From positions 124,001 through 188,000 of the forward strand of contig NZ_JAHZCJ010000004.1 in assembly GCF_019422935.1 (NCBI RefSeq): DNA of 64,000 bases, given 5' to 3'. Positions 1 to 8,854 of this stretch are shown here, piece after piece. How positions within the stretch are numbered: position 1 is the first letter of the stretch; each line of letters begins with the position of its first letter. The stretch is from Desulfovibrio sp. Lineage in GTDB: Bacteria; Desulfobacterota; Desulfovibrionia; Desulfovibrionales; Desulfovibrionaceae. The notes beneath the pieces were generated by a model, which ran no database searches, had not been told where the DNA came from, and saw nothing but the letters and a program-made list of their open reading frames with translations. The position numbers were made by a program, and so were the translations under genes.

Positions 1-492
1 GAGGCAGACCGCATACGCGCCGTGCGCTTCGCGCAGGGCGGCGGCAAAGGCGTGCAGCAGGTCAGGCTCGGTCTTGCGGCGTTCGGCGATAAAGTTCACC
101 AGCACTTCGGTGTCAGTCTCGGAGCTGAACGTATAGCCCTTGGCCGTCAGGCCAGCCTTGATTTCCTGATAATTTTCAATGATGCCGTTGTGCACAATGG
201 CGAGCGTGCCATCGTTAGAACGGTGGGGGTGGGCGTTGCGCTCGGCGGGCACGCCGTGCGTGGCCCAACGGGTGTGGCCCATGGCGCTCGTGGGGGTGGT
301 CACGCCTTCTTCGTGGGCGAGCTTTTCTTCCAGCGCGGCCAGCTTGCCGGTGGCGCGCACCACATGCAGATCGCCCTGGCGGGCAAAAGCCACGCCCGCA
401 GAATCGTACCCACGGTATTCCAGACGGCGCAAGCCCTCAACTACAACGGGTACCGCAGGCCTGTGACCCGCATAACCGATAATGCCGCACAT
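1..492 (-). CDS. glmS: Glutamine-fructose-6-phosphate aminotransferase (isomerizing), N-terminal part
   Basis: GlmS makes glucosamine-6-phosphate from fructose-6-phosphate and glutamine, the first step towards peptidoglycan and LPS amino sugars. Only the first 164 residues lie in the window. They form the class II glutaminase domain: the chain begins MCGIIGY, so Cys2 becomes the N-terminal nucleophile after Met removal, followed by RRLEYRGYDSAG and GHTRWATHG, typical of the family. An AAAGGAGG ribosome-binding site lies just upstream of the ATG at 492. The isomerase domain continues beyond the left edge, so nothing can be said about it. Confidence 0.95.
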   Translation of the reverse strand, partial: MCGIIGYAGHRPAVPVVVEGLRRLEYRGYDSAGVAFARQGDLHVVRATGKLAALEEKLAHEEGVTTPTSAMGHTRWATHGVPAERNAHPHRSNDGTLAIVHNGIIENYQEIKAGLTAKGYTFSSETDTEVLVNFIAERRKTEPDLLHAFAAALREAHGAYAVCL

Positions 493-626
493 AGAGTGCC
501 TCCTTTTATCGCCGGGCAAGGCCCGTTCACAGACCACTCGGTCGACCTGTGAGAAATAGGTAGGTATGTCGTTTTGTAAATATCCCTGCCGCCAGAACGG
601 AGAGGGTTGGGGGGAAATATGCAAGG

Positions 627-651
627 CCGGAACCGCAATACGCGGTTCCGG
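627..651 (-). terminator. Hairpin downstream of the PpiD-like gene
   Basis: A perfect 10-bp stem (CCGGAACCGC / GCGGTTCCGG) with a 5-base loop lies 63 bases past the end of the PpiD-like gene and before glmS on the same strand. No long T-run follows on the minus strand, so it may be a weak terminator or an mRNA 3'-end stabiliser. Confidence 0.5.
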
Positions 652-713
652 TCGGGAGTTCAATGTGTCTGTCGTCTGCGCGCCGGGGGCAGTGGGCCAT
701 CGGCAGGGCAGAG

Positions 714-2633
714 CTACATGTTCTTTCTGTCCACAATATCCATGTTGTGCACTTCAACCTTGGCGGTCGAAAGCAGGCGCTGCATGAAAGTTTCATACAT
801 GCCCTGAAGGCGTTCGCGCTCCACGGCATTGACCATGATGTCCTTGATCATGTCCCATTCTGCGGGGTCGGGAGGCTGCACAGCGCCAACATGCACGAGC
901 ACGGCGCCCTGACCGTCCTTGGGGCTGTTGACGGCAAAGGCCGCAGGCAGCCACTGGCCCACCTTGGCATGGAACAGGGCCGCGGCAAGCTCGGGATCTG
1001 CCCCAAATTCTGCCAGGGTTCCGCTTCGATCCATGGGGTTGGCGGTCTTGATGCCCATGCCCGTCTTAACGGTAGGGTTGATGGGGCCGTCCGCAAGGTT
1101 CTTGCGGCGTTCCGTTGCCGCGCGCATGGCTTCGGCAAGGGCCTTCTCGCCCTGCAACCGGGCGGTGATTTTATCTTTCACAGTTTCAAGCGGCGCGGTG
1201 GATGCAGGCACAGCCTTGAGCACACGGGCCACCACATAGGCATCGCCAGCTTCAAGCGCCCTGTCCACCGGCGAATTGGCCGGGGTCTTTTCAAGACTCG
1301 CGGCGGCTTCGGCGTTGATGCCCATCTTTTGCTGCAGTTCCTGCGCAGAGGCCATGCCCGTTTGCTGGGCTTCCAGCCCCAGAGCCTGCGCGCTTTTTTC
1401 AAGCGGCTTGCCGAGGATGTTGTCTTCAATGAGGTTATCAAGAACATCGCGCAGTTTGTCTGCGCCCTGTTCTTTGGCAATGGCCTTGCGCACATCGGCG
1501 GCAACGCTGGCAAAGGGCTGCGTATCGCCGCCCTTCTTTTCCTCCACCTTGATGATGTGCAGACCGAACTGACTGCGCACAGGTGCGGAAACCTTGCCGG
1601 GCTCAAGGGCAAAGGCCGTGTCTTCAAAAGGCTTGACCGTGGTGCCGCGCTTGATCCAGCCAAGCTCGCCGCCGGGGCCGGCAGCATTGGGACCATTGTG
1701 GGCATTGGCCACTTCGGCAAAGCTTTTGCCGCTCTTGAGTTCTTTTTCAATGGCCGCAGCAGATTCCTGGGCCTTCTTTACGTCCGCCTCGGCGGCGTCT
1801 TCGGCCAGCGGCACAAGAATATGAGAGGCCTTGACCTCTTCCTGCTGGTTGAAGCGGGAGAGATTGGCATCGTACCACTTGCGGGCGTCAGCCTCGCTGA
1901 TGGCTTCGGGCTTGACCAGATTTTCTGGCGAAATACGAATGTAGGCCACGTCCACCTTGGGAGGAATGGCAAATTCAGCCTTGTGGCTGTCGTAATAGGC
2001 GGCTACTTCCGCATCCGAAGGCTTGGCGTTTGCCATGAAATCGGCAGCAGGAATAAAGATGTAGTCAGGCACCCGCTGTTCACGCAGAAAGTTGTAGCGG
2101 TTCTGGGCTTCGGCAGGGTCATGCCACGCTGCGGCAGTGACCAGGGCAAAGAGTTTCTGCCGCAGCAGGTCTTCGCTCATGTCGTGCTCGTACTGCGCGG
2201 GCGAAATGCGCTGCATCTGCAAAACGCGCTTGTACGCTTCGGGATCAAACTGCCCCTTGGCGTTCTGGAAGGCCGGAATCTGGCCCACGGCAATGCGCAG
2301 CTCAAGCGGCGTCACGGTAATGCCCGCGCTGGCAGCTTCCTGACGCACGAGAGTCTGGCTGACCAGATCACGCAGCACCTGACGGCCAAGGCCCTGACGA
2401 ACCTGCTCGCGCGTTGCGCCGGGGTTGTTGCGCATCACGGATTCTTCCGCATTGCGATAGGCGAGTTCAAAATCACGCACGGTAATGGGCTCGCTGTTAA
2501 CCATGGCGACCACATTGCCCGCGCCCCGGTCTTTCATACTGCCCACGCCCCAGAAAACAAAGACAAGGATAATGAGGCCAAAAGCCAGTTTGACGCCAAG
2601 AGACTGCGAATTGGAACGGATATACTCAAGCAT
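714..2633 (-). CDS. PpiD/SurA-type periplasmic peptidyl-prolyl isomerase, membrane-anchored
   Basis: A 639-residue foldase. An N-terminal membrane segment (about residues 15-31) follows a short cytoplasmic start. A SurA-N-type chaperone region comes next (around 45-200). One parvulin domain (about 268-360) carries KASHILV, GGELGW and SQFGLHIIKVEEKK. The C-terminal half resembles the second, degenerate rotamase-like region and helical tail of PpiD. Its length is close to E. coli PpiD (about 620). It should assist folding of exported and outer-membrane proteins at the periplasmic face of the inner membrane. It lies upstream of glmS on the same strand, 221 bases away. PpiD-like is preferred over SurA because of the anchor. 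Confidence 0.88.
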   Translation of the reverse strand: MLEYIRSNSQSLGVKLAFGLIILVFVFWGVGSMKDRGAGNVVAMVNSEPITVRDFELAYRNAEESVMRNNPGATREQVRQGLGRQVLRDLVSQTLVRQEAASAGITVTPLELRIAVGQIPAFQNAKGQFDPEAYKRVLQMQRISPAQYEHDMSEDLLRQKLFALVTAAAWHDPAEAQNRYNFLREQRVPDYIFIPAADFMANAKPSDAEVAAYYDSHKAEFAIPPKVDVAYIRISPENLVKPEAISEADARKWYDANLSRFNQQEEVKASHILVPLAEDAAEADVKKAQESAAAIEKELKSGKSFAEVANAHNGPNAAGPGGELGWIKRGTTVKPFEDTAFALEPGKVSAPVRSQFGLHIIKVEEKKGGDTQPFASVAADVRKAIAKEQGADKLRDVLDNLIEDNILGKPLEKSAQALGLEAQQTGMASAQELQQKMGINAEAAASLEKTPANSPVDRALEAGDAYVVARVLKAVPASTAPLETVKDKITARLQGEKALAEAMRAATERRKNLADGPINPTVKTGMGIKTANPMDRSGTLAEFGADPELAAALFHAKVGQWLPAAFAVNSPKDGQGAVLVHVGAVQPPDPAEWDMIKDIMVNAVERERLQGMYETFMQRLLSTAKVEVHNMDIVDRKNM

Positions 2634-2772
2634 GCTTACTCCGAGATGCGGTATTTCCCAAAAGATAGGGAGGCATCATAAGCGCAAACTGTGGGAAACT
2701 CAACAACAGGAACAGTACGAAAGAAAATAGCCACCTACCGGCTTGCGGCACAGAGGCCGGAGAGCAAAAACG

Positions 2773-4410
2773 TTACCTGTCCATGCCCAGCTTGCGCATC
2801 CTGTGTTGCAGGGTAGAGCGCGGCACGCCCAGCAGCACCGCCGCTCCTCGCGGCCCCGAAATTCGCCCGCCGGACTGGCGCAACGCCCGTTCAATATGGG
2901 CACGCTCATTTTCTTCAAGTGTGGGGAGGCGCTCCGGGGCTGTCGCCTGCACGCTGCCTGGGCCGCCAGATACCGGGGCAGCAACGCTCCCGGAAATTTC
3001 GCCCACCTCAGAAACTGCTGACTCGCAAGGCTGTTTTTCCGCTGTTTCAGGTTCCCACTGGTGCAGGGCCTCCAGGACAAAATCCTCCGTGACAGCCGAA
3101 TCCAGCGAATGAAGCAGCATACGGCTCACCACATTGCGCAGTTCACGGATATTGCCGGGCCATGAGTGCCCGTGCAGTGCCTGCACCACGGAACGGCTCA
3201 GCCGGGGAGGGCGTATTTCGTATTCCTTGGCGAACTGATGGATAAAATGATCCACAAACAGGGGAATGTCGCTTTTGCGCTCCCGCAGCGAGGGCATACG
3301 CACAACCACAGATCCGAGCCGGTAGTACAGATCCCGCCGCAGACGCCCCTCGGCCATGGCTGCTGCCAGATCAATATTGGTGGCTGAAATTACGCGGATG
3401 TCCACGCCCGTGGATTCAGCCTCGCCCACGCGCTCAAAGGAATTTTCTTCCATGACCAGTAGCAGTTTGCTCTGCATTTCCGGCGCAAGTTCGCCAATTT
3501 CATCCAGAAACAGGGTTCCGTGCTGGGCCAGTTCAATACGGCCAATGCGCTTGGCTGTGGCCCCGGTAAAAGCACCCTTTGCATAGCCGAACATTTCGCT
3601 TTCAAAAAGCGTGGGGGCGATGGAAGGGCAGTTGACCTTGACGAAGTTTTCTTCCCGCCGCGGGCTGTGACGGTGCAGCCAGCGCGCCAGCATGCTTTTG
3701 CCCGTGCCTGTCTCTCCGGTGATGAGCACGGGAATATTCAGCTTTGCAACTTTGCGCACCACAGCCATTGTACGCACCATGGGCGGCGTCTCGAGCAGCT
3801 TGGTTTCCAGTAGAATACTGCTTGAGTCATCCTGTATTTTGCCGGAATGCTCCGTCACAGGTCTTACCTTTGCCGTTCGTTCCTCAGCCAGAACTGCGAA
3901 CAGAAAAGCCGTAAGCACTGGTGTAAGTTCAATGAGGAAGTTCAGAATCTCAACAATATTATCAGGCTGTTTTACAAAAGAAACGTGCAGCGTGCCAATG
4001 ACCTCGCGGTTGATGATCAGGGGCAGGGCAATAGTTGCGTTAAGGCCCACTGACGAGAGCGGCATGGGGCCATCACCCAGATTATGCACAGAAAGATCAT
4101 TAATAACAACAGGTTTGCGCGAGGATATGGCAAGACCTGCCACCGTATTGCGCGCTATGCGAGTATTTGAAAGTGATTCTACTACGGTTCCATCCGCAGC
4201 GGTGAACAGGTTCAGAAATTCCCTTTCAGCGTCATAAAGATTAATACAAAACCTGTCGTAGTGAAAAAGTTCACGAATCTGTTTTGATAAAATTTGAAAA
4301 AAAGCGTTCCTGTCGATTTTTCCTGCCACAATGCGGGCCAGATGGTGAACAACCTGTCCTACAGTGAGAGAGGGATTGCTCAACCCCTTGGGTGTAATTG
4401 TATATTTCAT
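2773..4410 (-). CDS. GAF-domain sigma-54-dependent activator, candidate regulator of the suy operon
   Basis: A 545-residue bacterial enhancer-binding protein. An N-terminal GAF-type sensor (about residues 30-175) precedes an AAA+ domain with Walker A GETGTGKS (232-239), the sigma-54 contact loop GAFTGA (279-284) and Walker B FLDE (301-304). A Fis-type helix-turn-helix ends the protein (LGVPRSTLQHRM). The ATG at 4410 is preferred to an upstream ATG at 4467 because the longer form would run through a perfect palindrome and lacks any clear Shine-Dalgarno sequence. The gene diverges from suyAB, whose promoter carries a -24/-12 element, so control of that operon by a small-molecule ligand of the GAF domain is the natural inference. 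The ligand is unknown. Confidence 0.88.
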   Translation of the reverse strand: MKYTITPKGLSNPSLTVGQVVHHLARIVAGKIDRNAFFQILSKQIRELFHYDRFCINLYDAEREFLNLFTAADGTVVESLSNTRIARNTVAGLAISSRKPVVINDLSVHNLGDGPMPLSSVGLNATIALPLIINREVIGTLHVSFVKQPDNIVEILNFLIELTPVLTAFLFAVLAEERTAKVRPVTEHSGKIQDDSSSILLETKLLETPPMVRTMAVVRKVAKLNIPVLITGETGTGKSMLARWLHRHSPRREENFVKVNCPSIAPTLFESEMFGYAKGAFTGATAKRIGRIELAQHGTLFLDEIGELAPEMQSKLLLVMEENSFERVGEAESTGVDIRVISATNIDLAAAMAEGRLRRDLYYRLGSVVVRMPSLRERKSDIPLFVDHFIHQFAKEYEIRPPRLSRSVVQALHGHSWPGNIRELRNVVSRMLLHSLDSAVTEDFVLEALHQWEPETAEKQPCESAVSEVGEISGSVAAPVSGGPGSVQATAPERLPTLEENERAHIERALRQSGGRISGPRGAAVLLGVPRSTLQHRMRKLGMDR

Positions 4411-4422
4411 AGTAACCGCCTG

Positions 4423-4448
4423 TATTTGGGCAATTTTGTGCCCAAATA
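4423..4448. promoter_or_regulatory. Palindrome, candidate upstream activator site/autoregulatory operator
   Basis: Nine-base perfect inverted repeats, TATTTGGGC and GCCCAAATA, are separated by 8 bases. The site lies about 115 bp upstream of the -24 element of the suy promoter and only 13 bases from the regulator start codon. This is the position expected for an enhancer-binding-protein site that also represses its own gene. The assignment is inferred from symmetry and location. Confidence 0.55.
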
Positions 4449-4547
4449 TAATCAATTTTACCAACAAATCAAAGCTTTCACTGGTTGTTCAATCAAGTTT
4501 GTGAAAATAAATCCATTATTCTCGCAGGATACCGAGCAACACATTTT

Positions 4548-4564
4548 TTGGCACACCAATTGCT
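4548..4564 (+). promoter_or_regulatory. Sigma-54 (-24/-12) promoter of the suy operon
   Basis: TTGGCAC, a 5-base spacer and TTGCT match the RpoN consensus (TGGCAC-N5-TTGCW) in spacing and in the GG and GC dinucleotides. Transcription would start near 4576, giving a leader of roughly 170 bases before suyA. The leader contains an imperfect hairpin at 4615-4636 (TGTGG...CCACA with TATA/TATA inner arms and one bulge). The rest of 4411-4744 is AT-rich with no ORF. Confidence 0.8.
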
Positions 4565-4744
4565 CTATACCCTACAGCAAGGCTTAAAGGCACAAAATAT
4601 TATTGGTATTTATGTGTGGATATACAATATACCACAGATACAAAACTAATAATTTTGCAAAATATACTCTTGTTTTGCTCATGCTGCCATTAAGTTTTTG
4701 CCTGAAAAAACTTTTTTATAGCAATGTTATTAAAGGAGAGCGGT

Positions 4745-5029
4745 ATGGTAACCCATTTTGTGGTTCACGAACCCGGCGACAGCGTCGGTGTTATCGTTGT
4801 CGAAGGGGTGAAGAAAGGCGACAAGCTCAATGGCTGGGTCATGGACGGAAACCAGAGCATTGACTTTGAAACGCTGAACGACATTCCGATCGGCCACAAG
4901 ATTGCCCTTAAGGATATGGCTGTGGGCGACACCGTCATCAAGTACGGCACCGACATTGGCAAGGTTGTGCAGCCCATCAAGCGTGGCGAACACCTGCATG
5001 TCCACAACGTCAAAACCAAGAGGTGGTAA
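4745..5029 (+). CDS. suyA: (2R)-3-sulfolactate sulfo-lyase, small (alpha) subunit
   Basis: This 94-residue SAF-domain protein is the small subunit of the UxaA/GarD-type lyase SuyAB, which cleaves (2R)-sulfolactate to pyruvate and sulfite. The family core is visible as [26 protein letters not shown] (residues about 45-70), followed by the closing GEHLHVHN motif. The ATG at 4745 is chosen over one at 4724 because AAAGGAGAG lies directly before it. The gene ends four bases before suyB. In sugar-acid dehydratases this domain is usually fused to the catalytic part; the split arrangement fits SuyA. Altronate or galactarate dehydratase small subunit is the alternative name. Confidence 0.82.
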   Translation: MVTHFVVHEPGDSVGVIVVEGVKKGDKLNGWVMDGNQSIDFETLNDIPIGHKIALKDMAVGDTVIKYGTDIGKVVQPIKRGEHLHVHNVKTKRW

Positions 5030-5033
5030 TCTG

Positions 5034-6194
5034 ATGCAACAGACATTTATGGCCTATCGCCGCGAAAATGGCCGCGTGGGCATCCGTAACCACGTTATCA
5101 TTCTGCCCCTGGACGACCTCTCCAACGCCGCTTGCGAAGCGGTAGCCAACAACGTCAAGGGCACCCTGGCTCTTCCCCATGCTTATGGCCGCCTCCAGTT
5201 TGGCGAAGACCTTGACCTGCATTTCCGCACGCTGATCGGCGTGGGCTCCAACCCCAACGTTGCCGCCGTTATCGTTATCGGTATCGAACCCCAATGGACC
5301 AAGCGAGTGGTGGACGGTATCGCCAAGACCGGCAAGCCCGTTGAAGGCTTTGCCATCGAACAGCACGGCGACCTTGAAACCATTTGCAGCGCTTCCCGCA
5401 AGGCCAAGGAATTCATGCACTTCGCCACCGAATTGCAACGCACCGAATGCAAGGTGAACGAACTGTGGGTCTCCACCAAGTGCGGCGAATCCGACACCAC
5501 CTCCGGTATTGCCGCCAACCCCACCGTTGGTAATGCTTTTGACAAACTGTGGGAAAAGGGCGCCACCACACTCTTTGGTGAAACCACTGAGATCACCGGC
5601 GGTGAGCATCTGGTTATGGAACGCTGCGCCAATGATGAAGTACGCGCCCAGTTCAAGGCCTTTTTTGACCGCTACGCCAAAGTTGTGGACGACCACAAAA
5701 CAGACGACCTCAGCGACTCCCAGCCCACCAAGGGCAACATTGAAGGCGGCCTGACCACCATTGAGGAAAAAGCCCTGGGCAATGTGCAGAAGATTGGCCG
5801 CAAAGCTCCTGTTGTCGGCTGCCTCGACAAGGCTGAAATGCCCACCGGCCCCGGCCTGTGGTTCATGGATTCCTCGTCCGCCGCTGCTGAAATGGTTACG
5901 CTCTGCGCGGCCTCCGGTTTTGTGGTGCACTTTTTCCCCACGGGCCAGGGCAACATCATCGGCAATCCCATTCTGCCGGTGATCAAACTTTCGGCCAACC
6001 CCCGTACCGTGCGCACCATGAGCGAGCACATTGATGTTGACGTTTCCGGCATTCTGCGCCGCGAAATAAACCTCGATGCCGCTGGCGACAAGCTGCTTGA
6101 AATGATGTTCCGCACCTGCAACGGACGCAATACCTCCGCTGAAGTTCTGGGACACAGAGAGTTTATTATGACCCGTTTGTACGAAAGCGCTTAA
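5034..6194 (+). CDS. suyB: (2R)-3-sulfolactate sulfo-lyase, large (beta) subunit
   Basis: The 386-residue catalytic subunit of the UxaA/GarD superfamily. Its start, [18 protein letters not shown], then [48 protein letters not shown] and [10 protein letters not shown], agree with my recollection of Paracoccus SuyB rather than UxaA, where the first block continues into a Cys-containing segment. The reaction is an iron-dependent beta-elimination of sulfite from (2R)-sulfolactate in the cytoplasm. In a sulfite-respiring host the sulfite would serve as electron acceptor and the pyruvate as donor or carbon source. It follows suyA by four bases. Third positions appear strongly C-biased, suggesting high expression. 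Confidence 0.84.
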   Translation: MQQTFMAYRRENGRVGIRNHVIILPLDDLSNAACEAVANNVKGTLALPHAYGRLQFGEDLDLHFRTLIGVGSNPNVAAVIVIGIEPQWTKRVVDGIAKTGKPVEGFAIEQHGDLETICSASRKAKEFMHFATELQRTECKVNELWVSTKCGESDTTSGIAANPTVGNAFDKLWEKGATTLFGETTEITGGEHLVMERCANDEVRAQFKAFFDRYAKVVDDHKTDDLSDSQPTKGNIEGGLTTIEEKALGNVQKIGRKAPVVGCLDKAEMPTGPGLWFMDSSSAAAEMVTLCAASGFVVHFFPTGQGNIIGNPILPVIKLSANPRTVRTMSEHIDVDVSGILRREINLDAAGDKLLEMMFRTCNGRNTSAEVLGHREFIMTRLYESA

Positions 6195-6204
6195 GTTGCG
6201 TTAT

Positions 6205-6241
6205 GTATCCTGGGAAAGTTGCTTTCCCAGGATACTTTCTT
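6205..6241 (+). terminator. Strong hairpin between suyB and tctC
   Basis: GTATCCTGGGAAAG and CTTTCCCAGGATAC form a perfect 14-bp stem with a TTG loop, followed by a short pyrimidine run. It starts 10 bases after the suyB stop. Since the transporter genes follow on the same strand without another obvious promoter, it probably acts as a partial terminator or 3'-end stabiliser that keeps suyAB mRNA above transporter mRNA. Confidence 0.65.
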
Positions 6242-6283
6242 CCCCCAAAAAGGAATGATACTGCTTTCGAAAAGGAGGCCTAG

Positions 6284-7246
6284 ATGAAGTTCAAAGCCAT
6301 ATTACCTTGCCTTTTCCTCGCCCTCTCCCTCATTTTAATGGCTGCCCATCCGGCTGCCGCCGCGTACCCAGACAAACCAGTCAGCATGATCATTGCTTTT
6401 ACCGCAGGTGGCTCCAGTGACGTTCAAGCACGGATCATGCAAAAATACTGGGATAAATATGTCAAAGAACCCTGGGTGTTTGTGTATAAACCCGGCGCTG
6501 GCGGCATTATCGGCTTTACGGAAATAGCCAAGGCAAGCCCTGATGGCTACACCATTGGCGGCCTCAATATCCCGCATCTCGTGCTTCAATCCCTCGCGCA
6601 GCGTGCTTCATTCAATGCAGACAGCTTTGAATACATCGCCCAGGTGGTCAACGACCCCCAGTGCATAGCCGTGCTTAAGTCAAGTAAATTCAAGTCGTTC
6701 AAGGATATTATTGATGCCGCAAAGGCTTCTCCCAATGCAATCAGGGTTGGGCTTGTCGGTCCGCTGAGCGGACATCATCTGATGTTCCTGGAGTTCAACA
6801 AACTCTTCCCCGATGTGAAACTGAGCCGTGTTTTTTATAAAGGAGCCGCTGACCAGAACGCGGCCCTGCTTGGAGGCGAAGTTGACCTGATTTTTGGCAA
6901 TATCAACGATGTCATGCGCTCCATTGACGAATTTACTGTACTCAATGTTGCGGCAGAAAAACGCAATGACTTTCTGCCCGATGTGCCGACCCTGCGTGAG
7001 CAAAACATAGACCTTGTTTCTGACATACGCCGCATTTTTGCCGCCCCCAAGGGCACTCCCGCAGACAAAATGGCATTTTTGCGGGAAACTTTTAAGAAAA
7101 TCTGCAACGATCCCGGCTATCTGTCAGATATGAAAAAAGCCGGCCAACCTGCTGAGTACCTGGATGGAGCTGCCACAGCAGCCTACATCCGTTCTGTCGA
7201 GGAAAAAGACAAAGCTCTGCTCTCGGAAGCTGGCCTACTCAAATAG
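6284..7246 (+). CDS. Tripartite tricarboxylate transporter, periplasmic solute-binding protein (TctC/Bug family)
   Basis: A 320-residue secreted binding protein with a signal peptide (hydrophobic core to about residue 25, cleavage likely after AAA). The Bug-family core starts YPDKPVSMIIAFTAGGSSDVQAR, and GAGG (about 69-72) is the usual carboxylate-contacting loop. AAAAGGAGG precedes the ATG. It should deliver an organic acid to the TctAB membrane permease encoded next. From context the ligand may be sulfolactate, as proposed for the SlcH component of SlcHFG in Chromohalobacter, but the sequence alone does not fix specificity. Confidence 0.87.
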   Translation: MKFKAILPCLFLALSLILMAAHPAAAAYPDKPVSMIIAFTAGGSSDVQARIMQKYWDKYVKEPWVFVYKPGAGGIIGFTEIAKASPDGYTIGGLNIPHLVLQSLAQRASFNADSFEYIAQVVNDPQCIAVLKSSKFKSFKDIIDAAKASPNAIRVGLVGPLSGHHLMFLEFNKLFPDVKLSRVFYKGAADQNAALLGGEVDLIFGNINDVMRSIDEFTVLNVAAEKRNDFLPDVPTLREQNIDLVSDIRRIFAAPKGTPADKMAFLRETFKKICNDPGYLSDMKKAGQPAEYLDGAATAAYIRSVEEKDKALLSEAGLLK

Positions 7247-7300
7247 AATTTTTGGACAGGATGGACACCAGACTGGCCATCCTGTCCCCAGGAGCCACAT

Positions 7301-8854
7301 ATGACCGAGTTTATCGTTCCATCGCTTCTGAACCTCATTGATCCCCTGAATATCTTCCTTATGATTGTCGGCCTCACAGGCGGCATAGTCATTGGCGCCC
7401 TGCCGGGCCTTTCGGCCACCATGGGTGTTGCCCTGATGGTTCCTGCTACCTTTGCCATGAATCCTACCTCAGGCCTTGTCATGCTCGGCGCCATTTACGT
7501 AGGCGCCATTTACGGCGGTTCCAACTCGGCGGTGCTTATCTGCACGCCAGGTACGCCGTCTTCTGTTGCCACAACTTTTGACGGCTGGCCGCTTACGCAA
7601 CACGGCGAAGCGGACAAGGCCCTGTACACCTCGCTGCTATCCTCTGCCTTTGGCGGCATTGTGGGTGTGTTCTTTCTTTTGTTCCTTGCTGGCGCTCTGG
7701 CGCGATTCGCCCTGCAATTCGGCGGGCCGGAAAATTTCTGGCTGTGTCTTTTTGGTTTGAGCACCATCGCCGTCATGAGCCCCGGGAATATGGGCAAGGG
7801 TATTGTTTCTGGCGCTATAGGGCTGCTTATCTCCACCATTGGCATTGATCCCAATGCTGGCGTACCCAGGTTCACTTTTGGTTCTTACGGCCTTGTTCAG
7901 GGTGTTTCCGTCATTCCGTGCATGATTGGTCTGTTCTCGTTCTCGCAAGTCCTTTACCTGATTGGTACGGATAAAACATTTGTGGCTGACTACAATCCTC
8001 GCAAGGGCACGTTTGGAAGAACAGCCTCATACCTCGCCCGCCGATGCAAAAAAATTCTGTTGCGCTCGTCGCTTATTGGCACGTGGGTGGGCATGCTGCC
8101 CGGTGCAGGCGGGGAAATTGCCTCCATCATTGCCTACAATGAAAGCAAACGCTGGGCCAAAGATCCTTCCATTTACGGCAAGGGAAGCATCGAGGGTGTT
8201 GCCGCGTCTGAAAGCGCCAACAACGCGGTCATCGGCGGTTCTCTTATCCCCATGCTGACCTTGGGGATTCCCGGCAGCGCAGTTGCGGCCGTGATCCTTG
8301 GGGCACTTATGGCGCATGGCATCCAGCCCGGATTCAAAATTTTTTCTGCCACAGGCGAACTGGCATACACATTCATCTTTTCTCAGTTTGCCGTAAATCT
8401 GCTCATGATTCCCATTGGCTTTGTTCTGTGCCGCTGCATGGCAAAACTGCTGACGCTGAGGCTGACCTTTGTGGCCATTGGTATTGTGGTTCTGTCATAT
8501 ATTGGTGCGTATGCCATTTCCAACAGCATAATCGACATATGGGTTGTCATGGTGTTCGGTTTTGTGGGCTTTTTTGGCGGCAAGCTTGGCATGGACACCG
8601 GGGCAATGGCCCTGGGCGTTATCCTGGGGCCCATGATTGAAGAAAACCTTGGCAAGTGTCTTGATCTTGCCCACTCCGTGCCGGGCGGGCTCCCTGCCAT
8701 CATGCTCAACAGCACCATCAGCAAGGTGCTTGTGCTTGCGTTGGCGCTTTCTTTGGCCACCCCGTATCTGCTGCATCTGAAAAAACTGCGTATGCAGGAA
8801 AATGAAGCAAAATGTCGCTGTCAGGATGAACGCCCGGAGAACGCCAATGTGTAA
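7301..8854 (+). CDS. Tripartite tricarboxylate transporter, large membrane subunit (TctA family)
   Basis: A 517-residue permease with about eleven hydrophobic segments. The TctA signature regions are present: GALPGLSATMGVALMVPATF near the N-terminus, GAIYGGSNSAVLICTPGTPSS (about 68-88), and the internal repeat GMLPGAGGEIASIIAYNESKR (about 264-284) plus IPMLTLGIPGSAVAAVILGAL. It forms the ion-coupled translocation path in the inner membrane together with the small TctB subunit, whose gene overlaps its 3' end. AGGAG lies before the ATG at 7301. Confidence 0.9.
   Translation: MTEFIVPSLLNLIDPLNIFLMIVGLTGGIVIGALPGLSATMGVALMVPATFAMNPTSGLVMLGAIYVGAIYGGSNSAVLICTPGTPSSVATTFDGWPLTQHGEADKALYTSLLSSAFGGIVGVFFLLFLAGALARFALQFGGPENFWLCLFGLSTIAVMSPGNMGKGIVSGAIGLLISTIGIDPNAGVPRFTFGSYGLVQGVSVIPCMIGLFSFSQVLYLIGTDKTFVADYNPRKGTFGRTASYLARRCKKILLRSSLIGTWVGMLPGAGGEIASIIAYNESKRWAKDPSIYGKGSIEGVAASESANNAVIGGSLIPMLTLGIPGSAVAAVILGALMAHGIQPGFKIFSATGELAYTFIFSQFAVNLLMIPIGFVLCRCMAKLLTLRLTFVAIGIVVLSYIGAYAISNSIIDIWVVMVFGFVGFFGGKLGMDTGAMALGVILGPMIEENLGKCLDLAHSVPGGLPAIMLNSTISKVLVLALALSLATPYLLHLKKLRMQENEAKCRCQDERPENANV

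Noticed and set aside
663..2681. Long open frame on the plus strand antisense to the PpiD-like gene
   Set aside because: It mirrors the minus-strand gene, lacks a ribosome-binding site and shows no family motif; the opposite frame has clear parvulin motifs.
4476..4506. TTTCAC...GTGAAA inverted repeat upstream of the suy promoter
   Set aside because: Arms of six bases over a 19-base spacer in AT-rich DNA are weak compared with the 9+9 palindrome at 4423-4448.
4745..6194. Naming the lyase pair altronate or galactarate dehydratase
   Set aside because: The split subunits, the [17 protein letters not shown] block and [12 protein letters not shown] fit SuyAB better, and no uronate genes are adjacent. 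A phylogenetic tree would settle it.
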